DNA of 64,000 nucleotides from a virus: positions 52,708 through 116,707 of IMG/VR virus record IMGVR_UViG_3300033571_024432; one strand, given 5' to 3'. The position numbers were made by a program, and so were the translations under genes. The notes below the pieces were generated by a model. The model was not told the DNA's origin. It saw nothing but the letters and a program-made list of their open reading frames with translations, and did no database searches. The first letter of the stretch is position 1; each line of letters opens with the position of its first letter. Below are positions 44,530-52,235 of the stretch, piece after piece.

Positions 44530-44648
44530 TAATAGGTAATATTTTAAATTTTATTTCTTTTCTAAAGAAAAGAAATAAAAAAATTGAAACAAGAAAAATT
44601 GAAAATATTTCAAATATAGATAAAAATAAAAAAGAAGAGAATAAATAA
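44526..44648 (+). CDS. Small basic protein
   Basis: A 40-residue protein with a hydrophobic N-terminal stretch (MIIGNILNFISFLKK) then a lysine-rich tail. Its ATG overlaps the preceding stop as ATGA. It could be a small membrane-associated peptide. Support is the overlap alone. Confidence 0.5.
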   Translation: MIIGNILNFISFLKKRNKKIETRKIENISNIDKNKKEENK

Positions 44649-44664
44649 TAATAAAAGAATTATT

Positions 44665-45489
44665 ATGATGCAAGAAAAAAAATTTTTATTAAATGAAAAA
44701 TTAATTAGAGAATTTATACAAATATTAGTTGAAGAAAAAAATGAAAATTACGATTTTATAAAAAATGAAATAAAAGCAATTGTACAAATTAGTTTAATTC
44801 TTACAGGTTTTATTTTATTATTAAATCCTGTTTCTTTGACAGCATCTGGTGGAATATTATCAATTGAGATTATTTTAGCAAGTATTAATGTTATACTTGA
44901 TTTAACAAATCATGAATATAATAAAAGAAAAAATAAATATGAATATTCTCCTGAATTATTTGATGCATTAATTAATATTGGCGGTGTAGGTGTTTTAAAG
45001 TTTTTAAATATTTTAAAAAATAAAAATATTTTAAATAATATTGATTTTCAAAACGAAAATAAAATAAAAATGTATAATATTATTACAAATTTAATAAATG
45101 TATCTCTAATAAGTTATGATGTTGTTGATTTGTCTAATATATTTAAAAAAATGTATAAAGAAATTAATGAAAAATATCCAGATATTAAAAATGATAATGA
45201 AATAAAAAAAACATTTGAAGAATATTCACAGTTAATAAATAATGCATCAAATACAAAAAAAATAACAAATGAAGAATTAGAAAATATACAATATTTAAAA
45301 GATGAATTATCATTAATTACAAATAATTTAAATTTACAAGAAAAAGTTAATCAAAAATATGAGATTATTATAAAAAAAATTAAAAGTAAAACAATTAATA
45401 AAAAAAACGAAGAAGATAATTCTTGGGATTTTTCTTGGCTTAAAAAAGCATTTAAGCCAATGAAAGACAAATTTAATAAAACAAAATAG
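44665..45489 (+). CDS. Leader-bearing membrane protein
   Basis: A 274-residue protein with a long clear leader (LLNEKLIREFIQILVE, E23 before E24). Residues about 38-88 hold two hydrophobic helices (AIVQISLILTGFILLLNP and GGILSIEIILASINVIL), so it likely enters a membrane, perhaps on ejection. The C-terminal half is charged coiled coil ending SWDFSWLKKAFKP. Function unknown. Confidence 0.82.
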   Translation: MMQEKKFLLNEKLIREFIQILVEEKNENYDFIKNEIKAIVQISLILTGFILLLNPVSLTASGGILSIEIILASINVILDLTNHEYNKRKNKYEYSPELFDALINIGGVGVLKFLNILKNKNILNNIDFQNENKIKMYNIITNLINVSLISYDVVDLSNIFKKMYKEINEKYPDIKNDNEIKKTFEEYSQLINNASNTKKITNEELENIQYLKDELSLITNNLNLQEKVNQKYEIIIKKIKSKTINKKNEEDNSWDFSWLKKAFKPMKDKFNKTK

Positions 45490-45546
45490 ATACATTAAAT
45501 ATTCATATATATAATATTATAATATCATAATAAGGTTATAATAAAA

Positions 45547-46512
45547 ATGTTTTCAATTAAAGGTTCTTATAAATATCTTTTCGAAAGTGAAGAAGAAAAA
45601 AAAGAAAATAAAAAAAAATCAATGTCTAAAATTAATAAAAAAAAATTATCTAACTTGTTTAAAAAATCATATCCTGAATTTGTTCCTGCTTTAGCAGAAT
45701 TAACTAGTAATGATAAATTTATGAATTCTTTAGAAGGCGATGGACAAGGAGAAGATAAATTAGTTATTGAAACAAAACAAATAAGATGTAAGGATTTAAT
45801 ACCATTACAAAATGAAATAGGTGCATCTGAAAGTTTGGATTTTCCTTTAAAAAATAGATTACCTATTGAAAAAATTATAAAAATATGCAGTAATGAAGTA
45901 TGTGATGAAAATATATATGACAGTAAAGGAAGATCAATTATAACATCAGGTGGAAAATATATAGTAGATGGTCATCATAGATGGTCATCAATTTTTATAT
46001 TAAATCCAAATTGTATTATTGAAGTAAAAGATATTGGTACATATAAAAAAGGTGTTGATGCATTAAAATTATCGCAAATAATAATCGCTACTTTATCTAA
46101 ATTAAAAGGAACTATGCCATCTAAAAAGGCAAAAGGTATAAATATAATAAAGGCTGATCGATCAGAAATAATGAACTATATAGCAAATGAAATAACAAAT
46201 GATTTTATGTTAAACTATATTAAATCTATTAATTTAAACAAAATAGGAAATAGAATATTATTAAGTAAAAAATTTCAAAATAAAGCAGGTATTATTAGAT
46301 TTATTACAGCAAATTGTATGCTTTTACAATCAAATGGAATCGATTCTGAAGCTGAATATAATGATAGAAATTTAATGCCACAATTTGATGATTCAGGACA
46401 ATACTTATCAAGAGCATCTGATGGTGAGGTTAATTTAAGTGATATTAGACTAGCATTGGATGAAAATAAATTGCAATTAAATAAATGGAAAAAATTAGCG
46501 GGTTTATTATGA
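45547..46512 (+). CDS. ParB-like nuclease-domain protein with short leader
   Basis: A 321-residue protein. The start MFSIKGSYKYLFE (E13 before S14) is a short leader. At about residues 75-165 it has a ParB/Srx-like domain: KDLIPLQNEIG, SLDFPLKNRLPIEKI, and GKYIVDGHHRWSSIFILNPNC (the DGHHR-W motif), followed by IEVKDIG. Such domains bind nucleotides or cut DNA. The rest is helical. It ends ATGA over the next gene. Confidence 0.85.
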   Translation: MFSIKGSYKYLFESEEEKKENKKKSMSKINKKKLSNLFKKSYPEFVPALAELTSNDKFMNSLEGDGQGEDKLVIETKQIRCKDLIPLQNEIGASESLDFPLKNRLPIEKIIKICSNEVCDENIYDSKGRSIITSGGKYIVDGHHRWSSIFILNPNCIIEVKDIGTYKKGVDALKLSQIIIATLSKLKGTMPSKKAKGINIIKADRSEIMNYIANEITNDFMLNYIKSINLNKIGNRILLSKKFQNKAGIIRFITANCMLLQSNGIDSEAEYNDRNLMPQFDDSGQYLSRASDGEVNLSDIRLALDENKLQLNKWKKLAGLL

Positions 46513-46850
46513 AAAAATTATCTTTAAAAGAAGCATTTGATAGTCAAAAAGGGTTTGAAGAAATTATTAATTTTTCAAATAATATTGCAGATCAAATGAA
46601 TAAAGAACATGAAAATGAAATTAATAATCAAAAAGGTAGAAATTTTGATTATGGCACACAAATGTCAGATTCAGGTGAAGGTCAAATGGCAAAAGAAACT
46701 TGTAAATCAATAATTGAAAACGCAAGACAATTAGATTCTTTTTTATTAAATGAAGATGATATACCTGAATGGTGTCAAACTTATTTAGCAGTTTGTCAAG
46801 ATAGATTAAGAACTGTATTAGATTATTTAAAATCAAAGGATATTAAATGA
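46509..46850 (+). CDS. Small protein coupled to the ParB-like gene
   Basis: A 113-residue protein; the ATG at 46509 overlaps the upstream stop, and MKKLSLKE resembles a very short leader. The body is helical (FEEIINFSNNIADQMNKEHENEIN). No domain recognised. Its stop overlaps the next ATG (ATGA). Confidence 0.75.
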   Translation: MKKLSLKEAFDSQKGFEEIINFSNNIADQMNKEHENEINNQKGRNFDYGTQMSDSGEGQMAKETCKSIIENARQLDSFLLNEDDIPEWCQTYLAVCQDRLRTVLDYLKSKDIK

Positions 46851-47029
46851 TTCATTTATTAATAACTTTTAATTTTTTATTTTTTCAAAATCAAAACTTA
46901 CAACAAAAATATGAAGATGTAATTGATGTAAATATTATAAGATTTAAACCAAAAAAATCTGAAGATGAATTGGAATTATTACCTCCTATTCAATCAGAAA
47001 GACCTGAAGCTTTATCAATGAGTTATTGA
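46847..47029 (+). CDS. Small secreted-looking protein
   Basis: A 60-residue protein with a hydrophobic N terminus (MIHLLITFNFLFF) followed by a polar, proline-containing tail. This fits a signal peptide or anchor, without an evident cleavage site. It is the first of three overlapping or near-overlapping genes that end in a lipoprotein. Confidence 0.6.
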   Translation: MIHLLITFNFLFFQNQNLQQKYEDVIDVNIIRFKPKKSEDELELLPPIQSERPEALSMSY

Positions 47030-47031
47030 TA

Positions 47032-47160
47032 ATGATAAAATTATTACAGGATATTTTAACAATTGTTTTGTTAATATCAATATTTTTTATTATATTCATT
47101 TATATTCTATTAGAAGATGTAATTATTAAAATAAAACAAAAATTAAAGGTTAAAAAATAA
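47032..47160 (+). CDS. Small single-span membrane protein
   Basis: A 42-residue protein: about 20 hydrophobic residues (ILTIVLLISIFFIIFIYILL) then a short basic tail (KIKQKLKVKK). Its start is two bases after the previous stop and its stop overlaps the ATG of the lipoprotein gene by one base (TAATG), which makes it likely to be real. Confidence 0.62.
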   Translation: MIKLLQDILTIVLLISIFFIIFIYILLEDVIIKIKQKLKVKK

Positions 47161-48887
47161 TGATAAAAATTACTTATATTTTTTTTTTAATGATATTATT
47201 TTCATGCACAAATTCTGAAAAATCATTAAATTTAAACTTAAAAGCAGAAAAAAAAGATGTGACATCTGGAGAAAATTTAAATATAAAATATGATATAAAT
47301 GAAGATATATCTACAATAAAAGCAGCATTAATTTCAGAAAACGGTAGAACAATTGAAATATATAATAAGCAAAACGCTAATGGTATATTTACAATTAGAA
47401 GAATTTTTTCAAATTTAGATAAATTAAATTATTCAAAAAATAATAAAATAGAATTTTTAGGCTTTGATAAAAATAATAATATAATTTTATCTGACGAAAT
47501 CAATATTAATTTAAATCCTTCAATAGTTATTAAATCACTTTGTGCAACTAATAATTGTGATACATTAACAGGTAATGTTATTGGAGATTTACCACAAAAA
47601 ATTAAAATAGAATCTTTCGGCTTTCAACCAATTAAATATAAATATATTGTTAATACTAAAAAAGAAAGTATTACATTTGAACATTCATATAATACACCTG
47701 TTTCTGATGATTATTTAGATAATATAATTTGGGAAAAGCCTTCAAATAATGAATCTTTTTATTTAACATCAATTATTATAATTGTATCAGATATTAATGG
47801 TTTTGAAGTTTTAAATGCTTTACCTGTTAAAGTTGTTAGACCTTTAGAAATAAGATATGACGGAACTTATGAATTAGCACAAACTTTCGAACCTGTGCCT
47901 GTATCAGGCTGTATTACAGGTTCGATTGATAATAGAATTGATTATAATGAAAGTAAATCAGAAACTCGTGAGAATTCAATTGATATATCAATTAGCAAAG
48001 ATTGGAATAAATCAATTGGTTTATCTGTATCACAGGAACTCACAGAAGGTATTCAAATTAGTCAAACAATAGGGAATTCCATTTCTTCATCTTCTGAACA
48101 ATCTGAATCAACTGAGAATGGTTGGGAGACGTCTCAATCAAAATCTAGTTCTAATGAATTTAATTGGTCAACATCAAATGGCGAAAGTTGGGAATTTAAT
48201 AATTCAAATTCAATTGGCAATTCACAAACTAATGAAACGCAAAATGAAATTAATGGAAGTGTAACTGTTGGTGTAGAAGGAGAAGGTAGTTTACCATTTT
48301 TAGGTAAAATTGGTGGAAATGTTTCAACAACAGGTGGCGTTAGAAGAGGATGGAATAATGCAAATACTAATTCTACTGAACAAACACGAGGATATAGTAT
48401 TAGCGGAAATTCTGAAAAGTCACAATCATTTGGATCTGTACAAACTGATGAAGCGACAACTGGATTAAATGGAGCTTATGTAGTAGGTAAGTCATTCTCT
48501 AATTCAATTGAAACTGCAGAGGAGCAATCAAATACTCGTGTTTGGGATATGACAAATGGCACATCTCAAGAAAATGTAGTATCTGTTGGTAATGCTGAAA
48601 GTATTAGTAAAACACAAACAATTTCAACAAGTGTGACAACATCATTAAACTTTTCAGTATTTTTGCCTAGAAATAGAAAAGGAATATTTTATCGTCAGAC
48701 TAGTCGTTGGATTAGAGAGATTAAGATTATTACATATGATTTGAATGGAACACCTAAATTGGCAGGTAAAATGTTTGCTAATGAATGGAATTGGGCTGTA
48801 TCAATGTCTATTGGTAATTCATGCCAAGAGATTAGTAAACCTAATAATATGGATATTGCAAGTTGTTATATTGAGCCATGTTTTTAA
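47160..48887 (+). CDS. Lipoprotein with long Ser/Thr/Asn-rich beta region
   Basis: A 575-residue lipoprotein. The signal peptide ends in the lipobox L13-F14-S15-C16; T17 at position +2 does not call for inner-membrane retention, so an outer-membrane site is likely in a Gram-negative host. Residues about 30-250 look like two beta-sandwich segments. Residues about 265-520 are strikingly rich in S, T, N, Q and E with alternating polarity (WETSQSKSSSNEFNWSTSNG), as in amphipathic pore-forming hairpins. A Cys-containing tail ends the protein. Host-surface exclusion or a pore are possible. Confidence 0.85.
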   Translation: MIKITYIFFLMILFSCTNSEKSLNLNLKAEKKDVTSGENLNIKYDINEDISTIKAALISENGRTIEIYNKQNANGIFTIRRIFSNLDKLNYSKNNKIEFLGFDKNNNIILSDEININLNPSIVIKSLCATNNCDTLTGNVIGDLPQKIKIESFGFQPIKYKYIVNTKKESITFEHSYNTPVSDDYLDNIIWEKPSNNESFYLTSIIIIVSDINGFEVLNALPVKVVRPLEIRYDGTYELAQTFEPVPVSGCITGSIDNRIDYNESKSETRENSIDISISKDWNKSIGLSVSQELTEGIQISQTIGNSISSSSEQSESTENGWETSQSKSSSNEFNWSTSNGESWEFNNSNSIGNSQTNETQNEINGSVTVGVEGEGSLPFLGKIGGNVSTTGGVRRGWNNANTNSTEQTRGYSISGNSEKSQSFGSVQTDEATTGLNGAYVVGKSFSNSIETAEEQSNTRVWDMTNGTSQENVVSVGNAESISKTQTISTSVTTSLNFSVFLPRNRKGIFYRQTSRWIREIKIITYDLNGTPKLAGKMFANEWNWAVSMSIGNSCQEISKPNNMDIASCYIEPCF

Positions 48888-48927
48888 TTTAATATTATGA
48901 TATATATAAAAAAAGGAAAATATTAAT

Positions 48928-49146
48928 ATGAACAAATTAAAGTTGGTAGAATATATAAAAGAATTATTAAATTTATTGGTAAAAGAAGAAAATGATAATG
49001 GAAAAATTGATTTGGATAAACTTCAAAAAAAGTATCCTGATTTTGGCATTTCATATGATGATGATGATGAACAGCAAATTGAAAAAGAAAGAGATAAAAA
49101 ATATTTTGAAGAAAAAATGAAAAGAAAAATCAGAAAAGACTTTTAA
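48928..49146 (+). CDS. Small leader-bearing protein
   Basis: A 72-residue protein almost half made of the leader (LKLVEYIKELLNLLVKE, E20), then an acidic segment and a basic tail. AAAGGAAAA is the ribosome-binding site. One base separates it from the next gene. Function unknown. Confidence 0.7.
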   Translation: MNKLKLVEYIKELLNLLVKEENDNGKIDLDKLQKKYPDFGISYDDDDEQQIEKERDKKYFEEKMKRKIRKDF

Positions 49147-49147
49147 A

Positions 49148-49348
49148 ATGAAATTAAATGAAAACAAATTGAAAAAATTATTAAAAGAATATTTATTTGA
49201 AATATATTCAGGATCATATTCAGATGAATCTTATAAAGATGGACATATTGATGATATGATGTTAGATAAAGAAGGATGGATAACTGATCCGGATGATCGT
49301 AAAAAAATTAAAAAATGGTACTTAGATATGAAATTATCTCATAAATGA
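49148..49348 (+). CDS. Small leader-bearing protein
   Basis: A 66-residue protein with a model leader (KLNENKLKKLLKEYLFE, E18 before I19), then SGSYSDESYKDGHIDD and a short helix. Removing the leader would leave 48 residues. Function unknown. Confidence 0.75.
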   Translation: MKLNENKLKKLLKEYLFEIYSGSYSDESYKDGHIDDMMLDKEGWITDPDDRKKIKKWYLDMKLSHK

Positions 49349-49382
49349 ATATATATATATTAAAAATAAATAGGTGCTTTTC

Positions 49383-50135
49383 ATGTTATTAAATGAAATA
49401 AAATTAAAAAAAATTATTAAAAATTTATTATCTGAACATTTTCTTTTAATTGAACAAGCAATCGATGATAAAATTAAAAAAGAATGGATAACTTTTCTAA
49501 AATTAAAAAACAAAATAAATTCTGATTATTTTAATAGCGCAAGCGCTGATAGTAATTCTCAAGGCAATATGTGCAATTCACGCTTTGGCGCTTATGCTAT
49601 AGCAAATCAAGCAGATAAAGGTAAAGCTTTTTTTAACGATGTATTTAATGATATAAATGTTGATGAATTAGATCTTGATATTGTTAATAAAAATATAGAT
49701 GAATTATATTCTTTTTTATTTCATCATTATATTAATCCAAATAAGGCAAATGTGAAAGAATTTATTGATATGTTTAAAAATATTAAAATACATGTTAAAG
49801 AAAGTAATAAAATGAATTTAAATTTATTCATTTCTAATGTTATTAAAATATTAGAAGCATGTAAAGGTATAAATATTTGGAATGATGAACTTATAGAAGA
49901 AGATATAGGTATTATTTCAACAATTGATGATATTTCTGAAATTACTTCAACAGATCAACTAACAGGTAGATTAAATAAAAATTATCCTGGTGAAATTATA
50001 TTTTCTAATTTAAATAGCAGAAATACACATTTAGCAAAACTTTTATCTAAAAAATTAAATGACAATGTAATTAAAGAAATAGTTTATAGATTAAAAAGTA
50101 CATTAAATTATAGAAAAAAAAATAAAAAAATGTAA
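49383..50135 (+). CDS. Leader-bearing protein of unknown function
   Basis: A 250-residue protein. The ATG at 49383 is chosen over the GTG at 49374 because TAGGTG supplies the ribosome-binding site and because MLLNEIKLKKIIKNLLSE then gives a textbook leader (E18 before H19). A small Gly/Ala segment follows (NMCNSRFGAYAIANQADKGKAFF). The remainder is helical. No family recognised. Confidence 0.82.
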   Translation: MLLNEIKLKKIIKNLLSEHFLLIEQAIDDKIKKEWITFLKLKNKINSDYFNSASADSNSQGNMCNSRFGAYAIANQADKGKAFFNDVFNDINVDELDLDIVNKNIDELYSFLFHHYINPNKANVKEFIDMFKNIKIHVKESNKMNLNLFISNVIKILEACKGINIWNDELIEEDIGIISTIDDISEITSTDQLTGRLNKNYPGEIIFSNLNSRNTHLAKLLSKKLNDNVIKEIVYRLKSTLNYRKKNKKM

Positions 50136-50240
50136 TAATAATAAAAATTTATTTAGTATCTTAAAATAATTATTATGAAACTTTTACATAAATAAATATA
50201 AAATATAAAATATAAAAAATTAAATCAAATTTAAAAAATT

Positions 50241-50269
50241 TTGTAATCTACGTGAATATTATATATAAT
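50241..50269 (+). promoter_or_regulatory. Promoter, TTGTAA-type (overlaps the next)
   Basis: TTGTAA (50241-50246), 17-base spacer, TATAAT (50264-50269), ahead of the UV endonuclease gene. Confidence 0.72.
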
Positions 50270-50280
50270 TAGAATATAAT
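50249..50280 (+). promoter_or_regulatory. Promoter, TACGTGAATA-type (overlaps the previous)
   Basis: Exact TACGTGAATA (50249-50258), 16-base spacer, TATAAT (50275-50280), 51 bases before the UV endonuclease ATG. Its box lies inside the spacer of the TTGTAA promoter. Confidence 0.75.
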
Positions 50281-50331
50281 TTAATTATAAATATTTATTT
50301 TATTTTCGCTATAATATATCTAGGAGTATAT

Positions 50332-51246
50332 ATGCCAGTTTCTTTAGGTTATGCATGTATTAATACATTATTACCATCAGCAAATTCTACTATGCGTAAA
50401 GCAACATTTGATCAAAAAGGTATTGAATATGCAGGTGAAATTGCTTTAAAAAATTTTAATGCTATTATTCCAATAATTGAATGGAATAACAAAAATAATA
50501 TTAGATTATATAGAATGTCATCAGATATGATGCCATGGGCATCTGAATACAATATGGAAGATTTACCGCAGTTTGATGAAATAAAAAAAGTATTATATAA
50601 AATTGGTGAATTATCTAAATTGTATAATCAAAGATTAACATTTCATCCTGGACAATTTGATTGTTTAGCTTCTGATAATGAAAATGTTATTAAAAATACT
50701 ATCATAGATCTAGAAATACATGGAAAAATAATGGATTTAATTGGTGTTTCTAAAACACATTATAATAAAATAAATGTTCATTTAGGCTCCTCATGTGGCG
50801 GAAATCATAAATTAGCAATGGACAATTTTTGTAGAAATTTTGATAAGTTATCTGAATCTGTTAAATCTAGATTGACAATTGAAAATGATGATAAAAAAGG
50901 TATGTTTTCTGTAAATATGTTGTATGAAGGTGTTTATAAAAATATTAAAGTGCCTATTGTTTATGATCAACATCATTGGGAATGTGGACCTCAAGATCAA
51001 TCACAACAAGATGCATTTGAGACTGCATATTTGACATGGGATAAAATAAAACCTGTTTGTCATTTAAGTAATAGTAAAAAAGAATATGAAGATAATAGCG
51101 TTGTAATAACAGCACATTCAGATTATATTTATAAACCATTTAATAATTACGATCTTGATGTTGATGTTGTTGTTGAGGCAAAAATGAAAGAACAAGCTGT
51201 TTTAAATTATTTAAAGAAATGGGATACAAATGGAAAAGAAAGATAA
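50332..51246 (+). CDS. UV-damage endonuclease (UVDE/UvsE family)
   Basis: A 304-residue TIM-barrel repair nuclease that nicks DNA 5' of UV photoproducts. Family motifs are visible: LGYACINTLLP at the start, YRMSSDMMPWAS, RLTFHPGQFDCLAS, IDLEIHGKIMDL, INVHLGSSCGG, LTIENDDKKGMFS, and YDQHHWECG, which provide the His, Glu and Asp metal ligands. Length is typical. GGAG precedes the ATG. The last 17 bases overlap the next gene. Confidence 0.95.
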   Translation: MPVSLGYACINTLLPSANSTMRKATFDQKGIEYAGEIALKNFNAIIPIIEWNNKNNIRLYRMSSDMMPWASEYNMEDLPQFDEIKKVLYKIGELSKLYNQRLTFHPGQFDCLASDNENVIKNTIIDLEIHGKIMDLIGVSKTHYNKINVHLGSSCGGNHKLAMDNFCRNFDKLSESVKSRLTIENDDKKGMFSVNMLYEGVYKNIKVPIVYDQHHWECGPQDQSQQDAFETAYLTWDKIKPVCHLSNSKKEYEDNSVVITAHSDYIYKPFNNYDLDVDVVVEAKMKEQAVLNYLKKWDTNGKER

Positions 51247-51469
51247 TTTTATCAAATTTTATACATTTTATTTATGGATACTTTTTATTATATTGGTATC
51301 TACTTGGTTTATTGGAATTAATTCAGTTCAATTAAATGCACAAGAGCATAATGAATATAAAGAATTATTAGAAGAAAATCAACGATTAAGATTAGAAATA
51401 GAAAATTTAAAGAACGATAAATTTGAAGCGACATTCAAAAGTTGTAGTAAATTTTGTAGGAGATTATAA
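51230..51469 (+). CDS. Small membrane-anchored coiled-coil protein
   Basis: A 79-residue protein: basic start, one membrane span (YLWILFIILVSTWFIGI), then a coiled coil (LLEENQRLRLEIENLKND) and a Cys-containing tail (SCSKFCRRL). The layout is like an inner-membrane spanin or a membrane tether. Its ATG is inside the end of the UV endonuclease gene, and its stop overlaps the next ATG. No partner outer spanin was identified here. Confidence 0.7.
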   Translation: MEKKDNFIKFYTFYLWILFIILVSTWFIGINSVQLNAQEHNEYKELLEENQRLRLEIENLKNDKFEATFKSCSKFCRRL

Positions 51470-51666
51470 TGACAGAAGAACAATACGTTTTTTTATATTC
51501 AACTATATCTGATATAATTCAAATAAGTTGTGATTATTTATTAAATTCAGATTTATTAATGTCTTTTCCAGATTGGAATGGGTCTTTTTTATGGGTTAAT
51601 GAACATGTTTTGAAAACATGTGAAAATTTAGGTTATATTAGCGAACATTGTGGAACAATTGATTAA
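51469..51666 (+). CDS. Small hypothetical protein
   Basis: A 65-residue acidic protein (MTEEQYVFLYSTISDII at its start), sharing one base with the previous stop (TAATG). Aromatic-rich middle (FPDWNGSFLWVNEHVL). No family recognised. Confidence 0.68.
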   Translation: MTEEQYVFLYSTISDIIQISCDYLLNSDLLMSFPDWNGSFLWVNEHVLKTCENLGYISEHCGTID

Positions 51667-51681
51667 TAAGGAAAAAATTTT

Positions 51682-52182
51682 ATGGTAGATTTAGATTATT
51701 TATTTGCAAGTAAAGAAGAAAAGCAAAAAATTGATTTAGAAAAAAAACGACAAAAAGATAAAGAATTAAATGAAAGATTAGAGAAAGATAAAGAAATCGA
51801 TCCTAATGTTGATTTTAACAAAAATCCTTTTATGTATGATTTAAAAGAATTTGATAGAAAAAGATTTATATGTTTACCTTATAAACGTGAGATTGATAGA
51901 ATTTTAAAAGAAAGTTTTCATGCTGACGCTGCGCAAGAATTGAATGAATTATATGAAAAATATATTAATATGGGTGATTTTTTAGGAGCCGATAGTTGTC
52001 GTAAAGGTTTAGTAACATTAGGTTCTCAAATGAAAGAAAAGTCAATTGATCTTTTTGCTGATTATATAAATCAATCAAAACAAATTGAATTAGATCCTAG
52101 ATATGTTTCATGTAGGAGAACATTTTTATTTTTACAAAGAAAATATCCACAAGATAAATATATTCCTTCTCAAAAAGTATAA
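51682..52182 (+). CDS. Hypothetical helical protein
   Basis: A 166-residue protein with a highly charged N-terminal helix (KEEKQKIDLEKKRQKDKELN) and a helical C-terminal domain (AAQELNELYEKYINMGDFLGADSCRKGL). AAGGAAAA precedes it. No leader, no domain recognised. Last gene of the UV endonuclease unit. Confidence 0.75.
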   Translation: MVDLDYLFASKEEKQKIDLEKKRQKDKELNERLEKDKEIDPNVDFNKNPFMYDLKEFDRKRFICLPYKREIDRILKESFHADAAQELNELYEKYINMGDFLGADSCRKGLVTLGSQMKEKSIDLFADYINQSKQIELDPRYVSCRRTFLFLQRKYPQDKYIPSQKV

Positions 52183-52235
52183 TAATAATAATTAAATGAT
52201 ATAAATATATTTATAAAATAAAAGGTTATTATAAA

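Larger units (their letters stand above)
50136..50331. other. Largest intergenic region, two overlapping promoters
   Basis: This 196-base AT-rich gap has a short AAATATA-type tandem near 50195-50215 and both promoter classes near its right half. No RNA gene or open frame was seen. Confidence 0.6.
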
